From Actinomadura nitritigenes (GTDB lineage: Bacteria; Actinomycetota; Actinomycetes; Streptosporangiales; Streptosporangiaceae): 64,000 nucleotides of DNA. The notes under the pieces are model-generated. The model worked only from the letters and a program-made list of their open reading frames with translations. It did not search any database and was not told the DNA's origin. How positions within the stretch are numbered: the first letter of the stretch is position 1; every line of letters starts with the position of its first letter. The stretch spans positions 1 through 64,000 of the forward strand of contig NZ_JAGEOK010000002.1 in NCBI RefSeq assembly GCF_017573545.1. Reading direction: 5' to 3'. Of this stretch, positions 49,854 through 58,363 are shown in pieces. The position numbers were made by a program, and so were the translations under genes.

Positions 49854-50189
49854 GCCGAGGCGGGCGGCGGCGACCTTCTTCGGGACGACCATCCGCCACG
49901 CGTCCATGACCAGCTCGCGCATCTCGGGCTCGTCCAGCGCCGCCGTCCACGCCTCGACCCAGTTGAACCGCAGGTCCGACTCGCCGGGCAGCCGGAACCT
50001 CCCCGGCTCGGACGCGACCAGCGCCGCCCGCTCCTCCTTCGGGAACGCGAACCCCATCACCGTCTCGTCCCGCGAGAACGCCACGTAGACGATCGAGCCG
50101 ACGCGGAACTTCACCCGGTCCCTGATGAGGTGCTCCGACGTGCGGGGCAGCGTCACCGCCAGCGCCCGCACCTGCTCCACCGTGATCAC
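49848..50189 (-). CDS. MmcQ/YjbR-family DNA-binding-like protein
   Basis: Protein of 113 residues from GTG 50189 with GGGAGG five bases upstream; the frame extends further but without support. YjbR fold: TVEQVRALAVTLPRTSEHLI, KFRVGSIVYVAFSRDE, RFRLPGESDLRFNWVEAWTAAL. The fold resembles the CyaY-like MmcQ proteins; binding activity is unproven. It overlaps the esterase by six bases and is divergent from the conflict module. Confidence 0.85.
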   Translation of the reverse strand: MITVEQVRALAVTLPRTSEHLIRDRVKFRVGSIVYVAFSRDETVMGFAFPKEERAALVASEPGRFRLPGESDLRFNWVEAWTAALDEPEMRELVMDAWRMVVPKKVAAARLGS

Positions 50190-50231
50190 GTTGACCTCCC
50201 GTGGCCATCGCCGGAAAAGTATCACCGACCC

Positions 50232-50271
50232 CCGCCCCGCAGTTGATGATCTTGTTACATTGGCGGGGCGG
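50232..50271 (+). promoter_or_regulatory. Inverted repeat around an A+T-rich core upstream of the Trypco1 gene
   Basis: CCGCCCCGC (50232-50240) and GCGGGGCGG (50263-50271) flank a 22-base A+T-rich core with TACATT at 50256-50261 as a possible -10. It lies 32 bases before the GTG of the first gene in the module. Confidence 0.45.
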
Positions 50272-50302
50272 CGCGACGCCGGACACCGAGGGGGCGGGGA
50301 AC

Positions 50303-50638
50303 GTGAGCGAACTGGTGCGCTGGCAGACCGAGCACGGCAGCATCGTCGTCGAGAGCGACGACGACGACCCCGGCATGGAGGCGGTCTCCCGCGGCGGGGA
50401 CCTGATCGGCACCGCCACCGCCAAGCTCGAGGACTCGTTCCAGCAGGTCCGGGACGCGGCGGAGGCGGCGCTCGCCGCGCTGCGCGGCGGCGACCTCAAG
50501 CCCGACGCGGTCGAGCTGGAGTTCGGGGTCAAGCTGAACGCCGCCGCCGGCGCCGTCATCGCGAAGACGTCCGTGGAGGGCCACCTGAAGGTCAAGATGA
50601 CCTGGGGCGAGCCGAGGGCCGCCGCCGGGGAGGAGTAG
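50303..50638 (+). CDS. Trypsin-co-occurring domain protein (Trypco1/CU044_2847 family)
   Basis: Protein of 111 residues from GTG 50303, with a G-rich ribosome-binding site. LVRWQTEHGSIVVESDDDDPG opening, AVSRGGDLIGTATAKLEDSFQQV, and the VELEFGVKLNAAAGAVIAKTSVEGHLKVKMTW core of Trypco1 domains. The name reflects frequent linkage with trypsin-like proteins in conflict systems. It probably binds another component as a non-enzymatic partner. Its stop is adjacent to the start of the trypsin-VMAP gene. Confidence 0.85.
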   Translation: MSELVRWQTEHGSIVVESDDDDPGMEAVSRGGDLIGTATAKLEDSFQQVRDAAEAALAALRGGDLKPDAVELEFGVKLNAAAGAVIAKTSVEGHLKVKMTWGEPRAAAGEE

Positions 50639-52315
50639 GTGGGCGACTGGCAGTGGCGCGCCTGGGTCGGGACGCCCGCCGCGGGCAAGCTCGGCGCCGC
50701 GTTCCTGATCACGCCCACCCGCCTGCTGACCTGCGCGCACACCGTCGCCGGGCGGGACGACCCGCGCGTCGGGTTCCCCGGCCTCGCCGAGGACCTGCCC
50801 GTCCGGGTCGTCGCGTCCGGCGGCTGGCGCGGCCCCCGCGACCTCGGCGACGTGGCGGTGCTGGAGCTCGCCGAGCCCGTCCCGTTCGAGCCGGCGGCGC
50901 TGGCCGACCCCGGCGACGTCGACGGGCTCGCCGCGGGCGGCCGCGAGTTCGGCGTCTACGGGTTCCCGGCGCGCAAGGACGACAACGAGCGGCACGCCAC
51001 CGTCACGACCGGCCCCCACCTGGTGACCCGCAACGAATGGTGGGAGATCCGGACCGCCCACGGCGTCCCGCTGGAGAAGGGGTACAGCGGGTCCGCCGTC
51101 TACGACATCGCGACCGGCGAGGTCATCGGCATGGTCACCGACGCCGAGCTGCGCGGCGGCCGCGCCGGGATCGGCTGGATGCTGCCGCTGTCCCGCCTCC
51201 GCGCCCACTGGGAGGCGCTCGACGACCTGCTGCCGCTGCGCTGGCTCACCGGGACGGCCCGGAGCGACCTGCGGGCACTGCTGGAGGACGTGCCGTTCAC
51301 CGAGGCGCTCGCCGCCGACCTCGAGCACGCCGTCGGCCGCCGCCCCCGCGAGCGGTTCGGCTCCGCGTGGGCGTCCGTCCGCTACGTCGCCGAAGGCTTC
51401 CCGGAGCGGCGGCTCGCCGGCTACCTCGGCGCCCTCGGCGGACGCCTCCCCGAACCGCACCGGCACCGGCTCGCCGCCTGGGCCCGGTGCCACCTCCCCG
51501 GTGTCGAGCCCGCGCGGGAGGCGCCCGCACCCGCGCCCGCGTCGGTCATCGTCCGGCTCGAGCACGCCACCTTCCCCAAGGAGTACGACCTCACCGTCCA
51601 CACCTGGTTCAACGACGCCGACCAGACCGCGCAGGCCACCGTCCGCGTCCCCGAGAGCGAGGTCCGCGACACCGTCCAGGACGCGGTGGCCCGCGCGAGC
51701 CGCGCCCTCGTCGGCGGACGCTGGATGATCGAGTTCGCGGTGCCGGAAGGATGGCTCGGCAAGCCGTTCGAACGCTGGTACATCGACGTCGAGGACAGGA
51801 CGCCCATGCGGCGGTACCCGCTGGTCGTCCGGGACGTGAAGCGGCTGCGGCCCGGCTCGATCCGGCGCGACCAGGCCCACCGGCGCTGGCGGGTCCTGAA
51901 GGAGCGCGGCCGCACCGACCCGCGGCTCATCGACTGCGACGACCACCGCGGCGCCGCCGCCTTCCAGGACTGGCTCGAGGCCAACCCCGACCACTGCGCC
52001 CTCGTCTACAAGACGTCCCCGTCCAAGACCCGGCTCGCCGCCGCGCTCGGCAACGGCGTCCCCGTCATGCTGTGGACGCGGACCACCTGCGGCGGCCCCG
52101 CGCACGACGACTGCCACGGCCGCCGGCTCGGCGAGGCGCTCGCCGCCGCCGTCCGCGACGCCCGCCCCGAAGACCTCCCCGACATCGCGCTCGACCTGCG
52201 CCGCAAGGCCCTCGGCGCCCCGAAGGACGTCCCGCACTGCGGGCGCGACCTCACCCTGCTGTGGGACGACCCGTCCCGGCTGCCCGCCGACCCCCGGCTC
52301 GCCATGGAGGAATAG
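50639..52315 (+). CDS. Trypsin-like serine protease fused to a VMAP-C domain
   Basis: Protein of 558 residues from GTG 50639, which follows the previous stop directly. Trypsin domain at 1-210: His34 (LLTCAHTV), Asp71 (LGDVAVLEL), Ser150 (KGYSGSAVYD). A helical middle part follows, then a VMAP C-terminal region from about 300: VIVRLEHATFPKEYDLTVHTWF, EFAVPEGWLGKPFERW, PVMLWTRTTC and LPDIALDLRRKA. In described VMAP (vWA-MoxR-associated protein) systems this protein is the substrate or effector-bearing partner of the vWA and MoxR proteins. The protease is intact and likely cytosolic. Confidence 0.85.
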   Translation: MGDWQWRAWVGTPAAGKLGAAFLITPTRLLTCAHTVAGRDDPRVGFPGLAEDLPVRVVASGGWRGPRDLGDVAVLELAEPVPFEPAALADPGDVDGLAAGGREFGVYGFPARKDDNERHATVTTGPHLVTRNEWWEIRTAHGVPLEKGYSGSAVYDIATGEVIGMVTDAELRGGRAGIGWMLPLSRLRAHWEALDDLLPLRWLTGTARSDLRALLEDVPFTEALAADLEHAVGRRPRERFGSAWASVRYVAEGFPERRLAGYLGALGGRLPEPHRHRLAAWARCHLPGVEPAREAPAPAPASVIVRLEHATFPKEYDLTVHTWFNDADQTAQATVRVPESEVRDTVQDAVARASRALVGGRWMIEFAVPEGWLGKPFERWYIDVEDRTPMRRYPLVVRDVKRLRPGSIRRDQAHRRWRVLKERGRTDPRLIDCDDHRGAAAFQDWLEANPDHCALVYKTSPSKTRLAAALGNGVPVMLWTRTTCGGPAHDDCHGRRLGEALAAAVRDARPEDLPDIALDLRRKALGAPKDVPHCGRDLTLLWDDPSRLPADPRLAMEE

Positions 52316-53290
52316 ATGCCCGACTGGCTGCTCTACACCGGTAGCCGAAGCCGGCACGACGGCATCGACAGGCTGCCGCCGCCCCCGCCCTGGCGGGCCT
52401 TCGACGGCGGCCCGCTGCTGCCCGCCCCGTCCGGCGGCTCCGGCAACACCCACCAGGCCACGACCTACCGGCCGTCGGACGACGCCGTCCAGCAGGTCAA
52501 CGCCGCCCTGTACCTGCGGCGCCCGCTGCTGGTGACGGGCCCGCCCGGTACCGGCAAGTCAACGCTCGCCTACGCGGTCGCGCACGAACTCGGCCTCGGG
52601 CCCGTCCTGCACTGGCCCATCACCAGCCGGACGACCCTCCGCGACGGCCTCTACCAGTACGACCCCCTCACCCGCCTCTACGCCGCCCGCGACGGCGACG
52701 TCCCAGCGACCGACGAGGACATCGGCCGCTACATCCGGCTCGGCCCGCTCGGCACCGCGCTGCTCCCCTACGCCCGGCCCCGCGTCCTGCTCGTCGACGA
52801 GATCGACAAGAGCGACATCGACCTGCCCAACGACCTGCTCACCATCTTCGAGAAGGGCGAGTACGAGATCCCGGAGCTGACCCGGCGCGCCGACCCGTCC
52901 GCCGAGGTCATGACCGCCGACGGCCCCGGCTCCCGGGTCGCCGTCACCGCCGGGACGGTCCGCTGCAGCGCGTTCCCGCTCGTGGTGATGACCAGCAACG
53001 GCGAGCGCGAGTTCCCGCCCGCGTTCCTGCGCCGCTGCGTCACCGTCGAGCTCCGCCAGCCCGCCGACGAGGCCGAGCTGTCCGCCATCGTCCGCGAGCA
53101 CCTCGGCGACCTCGCCGACCGCAGCGACGACCTCGTCCGCCGGTTCTTCGAGCGCTCCGCGTCCGGCACCCTCGCCACCGACCAGCTCCTCAACGCCGTC
53201 TACCTGTGCCGGCACGCCGGCGCCGGCGACCGCGCCGCCCTCGCCGACCGGATCATGCGGCGGCTCGGCGGCCCCCTCGACGATGATTGA
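52316..53290 (+). CDS. MoxR-family AAA+ ATPase
   Basis: Protein of 324 residues from ATG 52316, immediately after the previous stop. Walker A GPPGTGKST (75-83), Walker B VLLVDEID (157-164, Asp161 and Glu162), sensor 1 VVMTSNGERE, arginine finger in PPAFLRRC. An intact ATPase. MoxR ATPases work with vWA proteins to remodel partners. It overlaps the 1462-residue gene by eight bases, so the complex is likely made in fixed proportions. Confidence 0.92.
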   Translation: MPDWLLYTGSRSRHDGIDRLPPPPPWRAFDGGPLLPAPSGGSGNTHQATTYRPSDDAVQQVNAALYLRRPLLVTGPPGTGKSTLAYAVAHELGLGPVLHWPITSRTTLRDGLYQYDPLTRLYAARDGDVPATDEDIGRYIRLGPLGTALLPYARPRVLLVDEIDKSDIDLPNDLLTIFEKGEYEIPELTRRADPSAEVMTADGPGSRVAVTAGTVRCSAFPLVVMTSNGEREFPPAFLRRCVTVELRQPADEAELSAIVREHLGDLADRSDDLVRRFFERSASGTLATDQLLNAVYLCRHAGAGDRAALADRIMRRLGGPLDDD

Positions 53291-56200
53291 CCGGCTCCGC
53301 GAGGTCCTCGGCGCGGTCTCCCCGCACGGCGCCCCCGACGCGCGCGAGCTGAGCGAGCTGCTGTGGCTCGCCGCCCACATCGCGCCCGCGGGGGACGAGC
53401 CCGCCGCGCCCGCACCGGAGCCGGCCCCGCCGGTGGCGGCCGCTCCGCCGCCGCCCGGGCCCGACGGCCTCGCGGAGCCGCCCGGACCCGCACCGGAACC
53501 CCGCGCCGCGCTGCACCACCGTCCCGCCACCGGCACCGCGCCGCCCGCCGGCGCCGCCGCCGAGGTGCTCGTCCCGACCGCGCCGATGCTGTCCGACCCC
53601 CTCGGCGTGCAGCGCGCGCTCCGTCCCGTCAAGCGGCGCGTCCCGTCCCGGCACCGCCGCGAGCTCGACGAGGACGCCACCGCCGAGCGCATCGCCGACA
53701 CCCGCCTGTGGACGCCCGTCCTCGTCCCCGAGTCCGAACGCTGGCTGGCGCTCACCCTCGTCGTCGACACCGGCCCCACCATGCGGCTGTGGCGCCCCCT
53801 CGCCCGCGAACTCGCCGAGACGCTGCTGCGGCAGGGCGCGTTCCAGAACGTCGGCGTCGCCTACCTCACCCCCACCGGCCGCGTCTCCTCCGCCCCTGGC
53901 TCGCCCCCGCGCGCCCCCGGCACACTCCAGGACGCGTCCGGCAGGCACGCCGTCCTCCTCCTCAGCGACTGCTCCGGACCGCACTGGTGGAACGGGCGCG
54001 CCGCCCCGGCCGTCCGCCGCTGGGCCCAGGCCGGCCCCACCGCGATCCTCCAGCCCCTCGCCGAGAGCCTCTGGCGCCGCACCGCCGCACCGACCACCCC
54101 CGGCGTCGCCGTCCTGCCCCGCCCCGGCGGCCCCAACACCGGCCTGCGCTTCACCCCCCACGACGGCGCACCGCCGCCCGGCGTCCCCGTCCCCGTCCTG
54201 GAGGTCGCGCCCCGCTGGTTCGGCGCCTGGGCCCGGCTCGTCTCCGGCGCGGGCCCGCAGCCCGCCGCGATCGCGGCCCTGCCGTCCGGGCCGTCCGGCC
54301 CCGCCCCCTCGGACCGCGACGTCCCCGTCGCCGAACGCGTCCGCCGCTTCCTGCGCACCGCCTCATCCGACGCCGCCGAACTCGCCGCCCACGTCGCCGT
54401 CTCCGTGCCGTCCCTGCCGGTGATGCGGCTCATCCAGCACGGCGTCCTCGGCGGCTCCGACCCCGGCCGCCTCGCCGAAGTCCTGCTCAGCGGGCTGCTC
54501 CGGCCGCTGGACGACGTGCGCTACGAGTTCGTCCCCGGCGCCCGCGAGGCCCTCCTCGACACCCTCCCGCGCCCCGAGGCGCAGCACACCCGCCGCGTCC
54601 TCGAAGCCGTCTCCGCCGAGATCGAGCGGCGCGCCGGCGCGGCCGAGACCTTCCGCGCCCTCCTCGCCACCGCCGACGGCCCCCTCACCCTCACCGCCGA
54701 CACCCCCCACTTCGCCCTCCTCACCGCCCCCGCCACGTCCGCCCCGCCGGCGCCGGTCCCACCCGCTCCGAACCTCCTGGACGTTCTCGGTACGCCGCTG
54801 GACGACCTGATCGGCGACGGCTGGGACCGCCCCGGGCACCCCACCGCCGTCGGCGTCGACGGCACCGGCGAGACGGTCCGGGTCGACCTCCTGCGCGACG
54901 GCCGGGACATGCCGCACGGGACGATCGTCGGCCGCCGCGCCGAACGCGACCGCGTCCTCCGCACGCTGCTGTTCAGCCTCGCTCTCGGCCACTCCCCGGC
55001 CACTGCCGCCCTCGCGTTCGCCGACTTCTCCGGCGGCGCGTCCTTCGTCGGGCTGGGAAGCCTCCCGCACGTCGTCACCGCCGTCCACAGCATGTCGATC
55101 GACTCCCCGCTGTTCCCCCGCCTGCTCACCGCCCTGGAAGCCGAACGGGCCCGCCGCGAGACCCTGCGGTCGCGGGCGCAGAGCACCCGTGACCGCTCGC
55201 CCGCCACGTCCCCCGCCCTCGTCGTGGTCATCGACAACGTCGCCCCCCTCCTCGGCGCACGCCCCGAGTTGCAGGAGCCCCTGTTCCGCCTGTGCGAAGA
55301 AGGGCCGGCCCAAGGAATCCGGTTCGTCCTCTGCTCGCCGGACGAGACCGACCTCCCCTTCCTCCCGCGATGGCGGATCACCGTCCCCGGCCCGGACGGC
55401 GGCGACTCGGCGTCCCTGACGACGACCGGCGCCGACGCCGCGCCGGTGACCTTCCGCCCCGCGCACATCGCGCTCACCGAGAGCGACCCGATCGTCGCGC
55501 GCATGCGCGAACGGGGGCCCCGGGCTCCGCGCCTCCCCTGGCCCGACGAACCCGCAGAACCCGCGGCGCCGTCGTCCGATGCCGGGCGCCCCCCACCGCG
55601 TCGGTCCTCCACGGCGGACGACGTCCTCGCCTTGAACGGGGCCGGCCTGGAGGCGGCGTTCACCAACGCCTGGAGACTGCCCGTCTCGATCCCCAGACTG
55701 CCGAACATCGGGCACGACCCCGATGGGAACGGATTCGCTGCGCCCTTCCTCGACCTCGCGAGCGGCGAATCGGGTCTGGTCGTCGGTGACAACCTTGCCC
55801 GACAGCACATCCTGAGGGTGATCGCGCTCGCACTCGCCGCCAAACACCCGCCCTCCCAGATGACGTTCGCCTTCGCCGGGTTGGGCGGGCACCCGCTGGG
55901 CGAAACGTTTTCCCTCCCGCACGTCCTCTACTCCGACGAGGAACTGCTGGGCAGGCCGCACAAGCTGCAGGAGTTCATCGATTTCCTGTCGGCCGAGTTG
56001 GCCACGCGCAGGGGCCATGCGTCACCCGAGGATCTGCCGCACCTGGTGCTGATGGCGGACGTATCGCTGACATTCCCGTCCAGCAGGGGCGAGGTAGGGG
56101 AGACGCTCCTCCAGGCCGCACAGCGCGGCAAGGCCCTCGGCGTGAAGCTGATCCTGGCGTCGTCCACCGTCGAGAACACCACGATCTGGAGCCGGTTCCT

Positions 56201-57671
56201 GCCGTTCCTCGACTGGCGGATAGCCGCGAACCGCCTGCCGCCCGCCGAACTCCGGACCGTCCTCGGCCAGGCGAGCCTCTCCTTCCCCGACGGCGACGCC
56301 TACTCCGTGGTGACCGGCGACGCACCGCGCCGGTTCACCCCGGCCCGTCTTCCGTCCGAGCGCGGCATCGCCGCATTCGCCGAGCAGGCGACCGACCGGA
56401 CCCGGCCTGCGATCCCGCTTTCCGCAGAGGCGAAGATTCAGCGAATCCACGAATTCCTCGACAGGGTGCCCGAGAGCACGGACCGGACCACGATCGAAGC
56501 ATTCCGCGAACTGGCACGACTCGAGATCGGAACCATAGAGGCGGCGGAACCCGACGCTCCCCGGCACGTCATGTTCGAAGGTCGCCATTGCCCGGAGATG
56601 CGGGACGCGGCACGGCTGTACGGCCAGATGCTCGCCGAGACCGGGCTGCTGGAGCACGGGCATGTGACAGAGCCCTCCCGCACGGCGTTCATCGGCGAAG
56701 ACGCCGGCGGCGGAGTGCTTTTCGTCCGCGGAGAGGATCTCTTCTCGCCGGCGACCGGCGAGCTGATGGGCGCTGCCGCCGAGGCGTTGACCGAGGCAGT
56801 GCGGCGAGGCACCGATCCGGTGGTCGTCCTGTGCGTCGAGGACCAACGGACGGCGCTCTTGCGCGAGGCGCCCGAGCTGATCGGGCATTTCGAGAGGTCC
56901 ATGGACTTCTCGTCCGCCCGTTTCCGCGACCGCGCCGGTGACGGCGACGAGACGGCCGGCGCGCCCGCGTCCGGCCTCCCGGACGTCCTGCACGCGAGCG
57001 AGCTGCCGGAGATTCCCGGCCGCCGCATCCCCATCGGAATCGCCGACCGGACGCACGAGCCGGTCCTCCTGGATCTGGAGGCGGACCGGCACCTGCTGAT
57101 CTCCGGCCCGCCGGACACGGGCAGAGCCGCCCTCGTCCGCCTGCTGATCGGCGAGATCGCCACTCGCCATCCGGCTCCGGAGCGCGTCGTCTACCTGCTC
57201 GATCCCAACGGCCGGCTGAGCGAGTTCGCCGCGGGACTGGAGCAGGACGTCCTGGGACGCTACGGGCGCACGCCGGCGGAGATCGCCGAGATCATGGGGG
57301 CGGTCAGGGGCGATATCGCGCTCCGTCGGCGCCTCGGGCAGGGCATCGACGTCTACCTGGTGATGACGGGACGCGTTCCGCTGGTCGCCACCGATCCGCT
57401 GCCCGGTCTGCTGCCCTCGCTGGAGAAGACCGGGTACAACGGCCTGCATCTCATCCTGAACCAGCAGGAGTCCCCGCTTCACGCCCCTCCCGACCCGGTC
57501 GCGCAGCGGCTGCACGAACTCGGCGCGCCGGCCGTCCTGACGGGATCCTCCGGGCAGGAGGCGCGGCTGTGGGGGGTTCCGCGACCCGGCGGCGGACGGG
57601 GCCCCCGCGGCCGGGCCACGTTCAGCCGGCGGGGACGGCACCGGCTGATGCAGCTCGCGGAGCCGGACTGA
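53283..57671 (+). CDS. Giant SAV_2336/vWA-like protein with degenerate EccC- and EccA-like ATPase modules
   Basis: Protein of 1462 residues from ATG 53283. Residues 1-100: short helical start and Ala/Pro linker. Residues 100-500: SAV_2336-type domain with a vWA-like core (LTLVVDTGPTMRLW around 157-168, LLLSDCSGPHWW). From 510: three FtsK/EccC-like modules, in order around 540-700, 820-1030 and 1250-1440, recognisable by HGTIVGRR...LFSLALGHSP, DFSGGASFVGLGSLPHV, and LLISGPPDTGRAALV. Between the second and third (1085-1190) lies an EccA/CbbX-like AAA+ module (RHVMFEGR...GVLFV). All four P-loops lack the Lys-Ser/Thr pair: 550 GRRAERDR, 835 GDNLARQH, 1100 GRHCPEMR, 1275 GPPDTGRA. No catalytic ATPase activity is expected. 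Confidence 0.75.
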   Translation: MIDRLREVLGAVSPHGAPDARELSELLWLAAHIAPAGDEPAAPAPEPAPPVAAAPPPPGPDGLAEPPGPAPEPRAALHHRPATGTAPPAGAAAEVLVPTAPMLSDPLGVQRALRPVKRRVPSRHRRELDEDATAERIADTRLWTPVLVPESERWLALTLVVDTGPTMRLWRPLARELAETLLRQGAFQNVGVAYLTPTGRVSSAPGSPPRAPGTLQDASGRHAVLLLSDCSGPHWWNGRAAPAVRRWAQAGPTAILQPLAESLWRRTAAPTTPGVAVLPRPGGPNTGLRFTPHDGAPPPGVPVPVLEVAPRWFGAWARLVSGAGPQPAAIAALPSGPSGPAPSDRDVPVAERVRRFLRTASSDAAELAAHVAVSVPSLPVMRLIQHGVLGGSDPGRLAEVLLSGLLRPLDDVRYEFVPGAREALLDTLPRPEAQHTRRVLEAVSAEIERRAGAAETFRALLATADGPLTLTADTPHFALLTAPATSAPPAPVPPAPNLLDVLGTPLDDLIGDGWDRPGHPTAVGVDGTGETVRVDLLRDGRDMPHGTIVGRRAERDRVLRTLLFSLALGHSPATAALAFADFSGGASFVGLGSLPHVVTAVHSMSIDSPLFPRLLTALEAERARRETLRSRAQSTRDRSPATSPALVVVIDNVAPLLGARPELQEPLFRLCEEGPAQGIRFVLCSPDETDLPFLPRWRITVPGPDGGDSASLTTTGADAAPVTFRPAHIALTESDPIVARMRERGPRAPRLPWPDEPAEPAAPSSDAGRPPPRRSSTADDVLALNGAGLEAAFTNAWRLPVSIPRLPNIGHDPDGNGFAAPFLDLASGESGLVVGDNLARQHILRVIALALAAKHPPSQMTFAFAGLGGHPLGETFSLPHVLYSDEELLGRPHKLQEFIDFLSAELATRRGHASPEDLPHLVLMADVSLTFPSSRGEVGETLLQAAQRGKALGVKLILASSTVENTTIWSRFLPFLDWRIAANRLPPAELRTVLGQASLSFPDGDAYSVVTGDAPRRFTPARLPSERGIAAFAEQATDRTRPAIPLSAEAKIQRIHEFLDRVPESTDRTTIEAFRELARLEIGTIEAAEPDAPRHVMFEGRHCPEMRDAARLYGQMLAETGLLEHGHVTEPSRTAFIGEDAGGGVLFVRGEDLFSPATGELMGAAAEALTEAVRRGTDPVVVLCVEDQRTALLREAPELIGHFERSMDFSSARFRDRAGDGDETAGAPASGLPDVLHASELPEIPGRRIPIGIADRTHEPVLLDLEADRHLLISGPPDTGRAALVRLLIGEIATRHPAPERVVYLLDPNGRLSEFAAGLEQDVLGRYGRTPAEIAEIMGAVRGDIALRRRLGQGIDVYLVMTGRVPLVATDPLPGLLPSLEKTGYNGLHLILNQQESPLHAPPDPVAQRLHELGAPAVLTGSSGQEARLWGVPRPGGGRGPRGRATFSRRGRHRLMQLAEPD

Positions 57672-57703
57672 CGGGGTATTGGATCGAGCTGTCCATAACG
57701 TGT

Positions 57704-57709
57704 TAGGGT
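57704..57709 (+). promoter_or_regulatory. -10 box for a probably leaderless TetR gene
   Basis: TAGGGT ends seven bases before ATG 57716, and there is no ribosome-binding site. The predicted transcription start falls on the start codon. Confidence 0.35.
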
Positions 57710-57715
57710 CGGCGC

Positions 57716-58291
57716 ATGGCGCGGCCGAGGCAGTTCGAGGAGGAGCGGGCGGTGGAGGCCGCCATGCGGGCGTTCTGGGAGCGCGGGTACGAGGCGACGT
57801 CGACGCAGGAGCTGTGCGAGGCGACGGGCCTCGGGCGCAGCAGCATCTACAACACCTTCACCAGCAAGCACGACCTGTTCACGCGGGCGCTGACGCTGTA
57901 CATGGACGCCCGGACGGCGAACGCCGTGGAGGTGCTGGAGGACGCGGGGCGGCCCGTCCGGGAGCGGCTGCGGACGGTGCTGGGGTGGGCCGTGGAGGCG
58001 CCGGCGGACGATCCGGTCGGCTGCCTCGTGGTGAACACCATGATCGAGATGGCGCCGCGCGACGAGGACGTCGCCGGACGCCTGCGCAGGGACCAGGAGA
58101 GGCGCCTCGCGGCCCTCCGGGCCGCGATCGAGGCCGGGCAGCGGTCCGGGGAGATCGACGCGGGCAGAGACGCGGGCGCCCTGGCGCACTTCGTGGTGGC
58201 GACGATCGCCGGGATGCGGGTCGCGGCGCGCGGCGGCGCGGACGGGCGGACGCTGCGGGCGATCGCCGACACGGCCATGGCGGCGATCTGA
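57716..58291 (+). CDS. TetR-family transcriptional regulator
   Basis: Protein of 191 residues from ATG 57716 with no ribosome-binding site. TetR HTH: ARPRQFEEERAVEAAMRAFWERGYEATSTQELCEATGLGRSSIYNTFTSKHDLF at the N-terminus, then a helical ligand-binding domain (VGCLVVNTMIEMAPRDED, FVVATIAGMRVAARGG) of the TetR_C type near AcrR/NemR relatives. It is followed by a terminator and an efflux gene in the same direction, so it likely represses that pump. Confidence 0.88.
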   Translation: MARPRQFEEERAVEAAMRAFWERGYEATSTQELCEATGLGRSSIYNTFTSKHDLFTRALTLYMDARTANAVEVLEDAGRPVRERLRTVLGWAVEAPADDPVGCLVVNTMIEMAPRDEDVAGRLRRDQERRLAALRAAIEAGQRSGEIDAGRDAGALAHFVVATIAGMRVAARGGADGRTLRAIADTAMAAI

Positions 58292-58294
58292 CGG

Positions 58295-58319
58295 AGGCGG
58301 CGCAAGTGCCGCCTTTTTT
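58295..58319 (+). terminator. Rho-independent terminator between TetR and MFS genes
   Basis: AGGCGGC/GCCGCCT stem (58295-58301 with 58108-equivalent 58308-58314), six-base loop, then TTTTTT (58114-equivalent 58314-58319). The best uridine-run terminator in the window. Confidence 0.8.
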
Positions 58320-58363
58320 CACGGCCGAGTTTTGAACTGATCATTCCAAAAGAGGGGCGTGCG

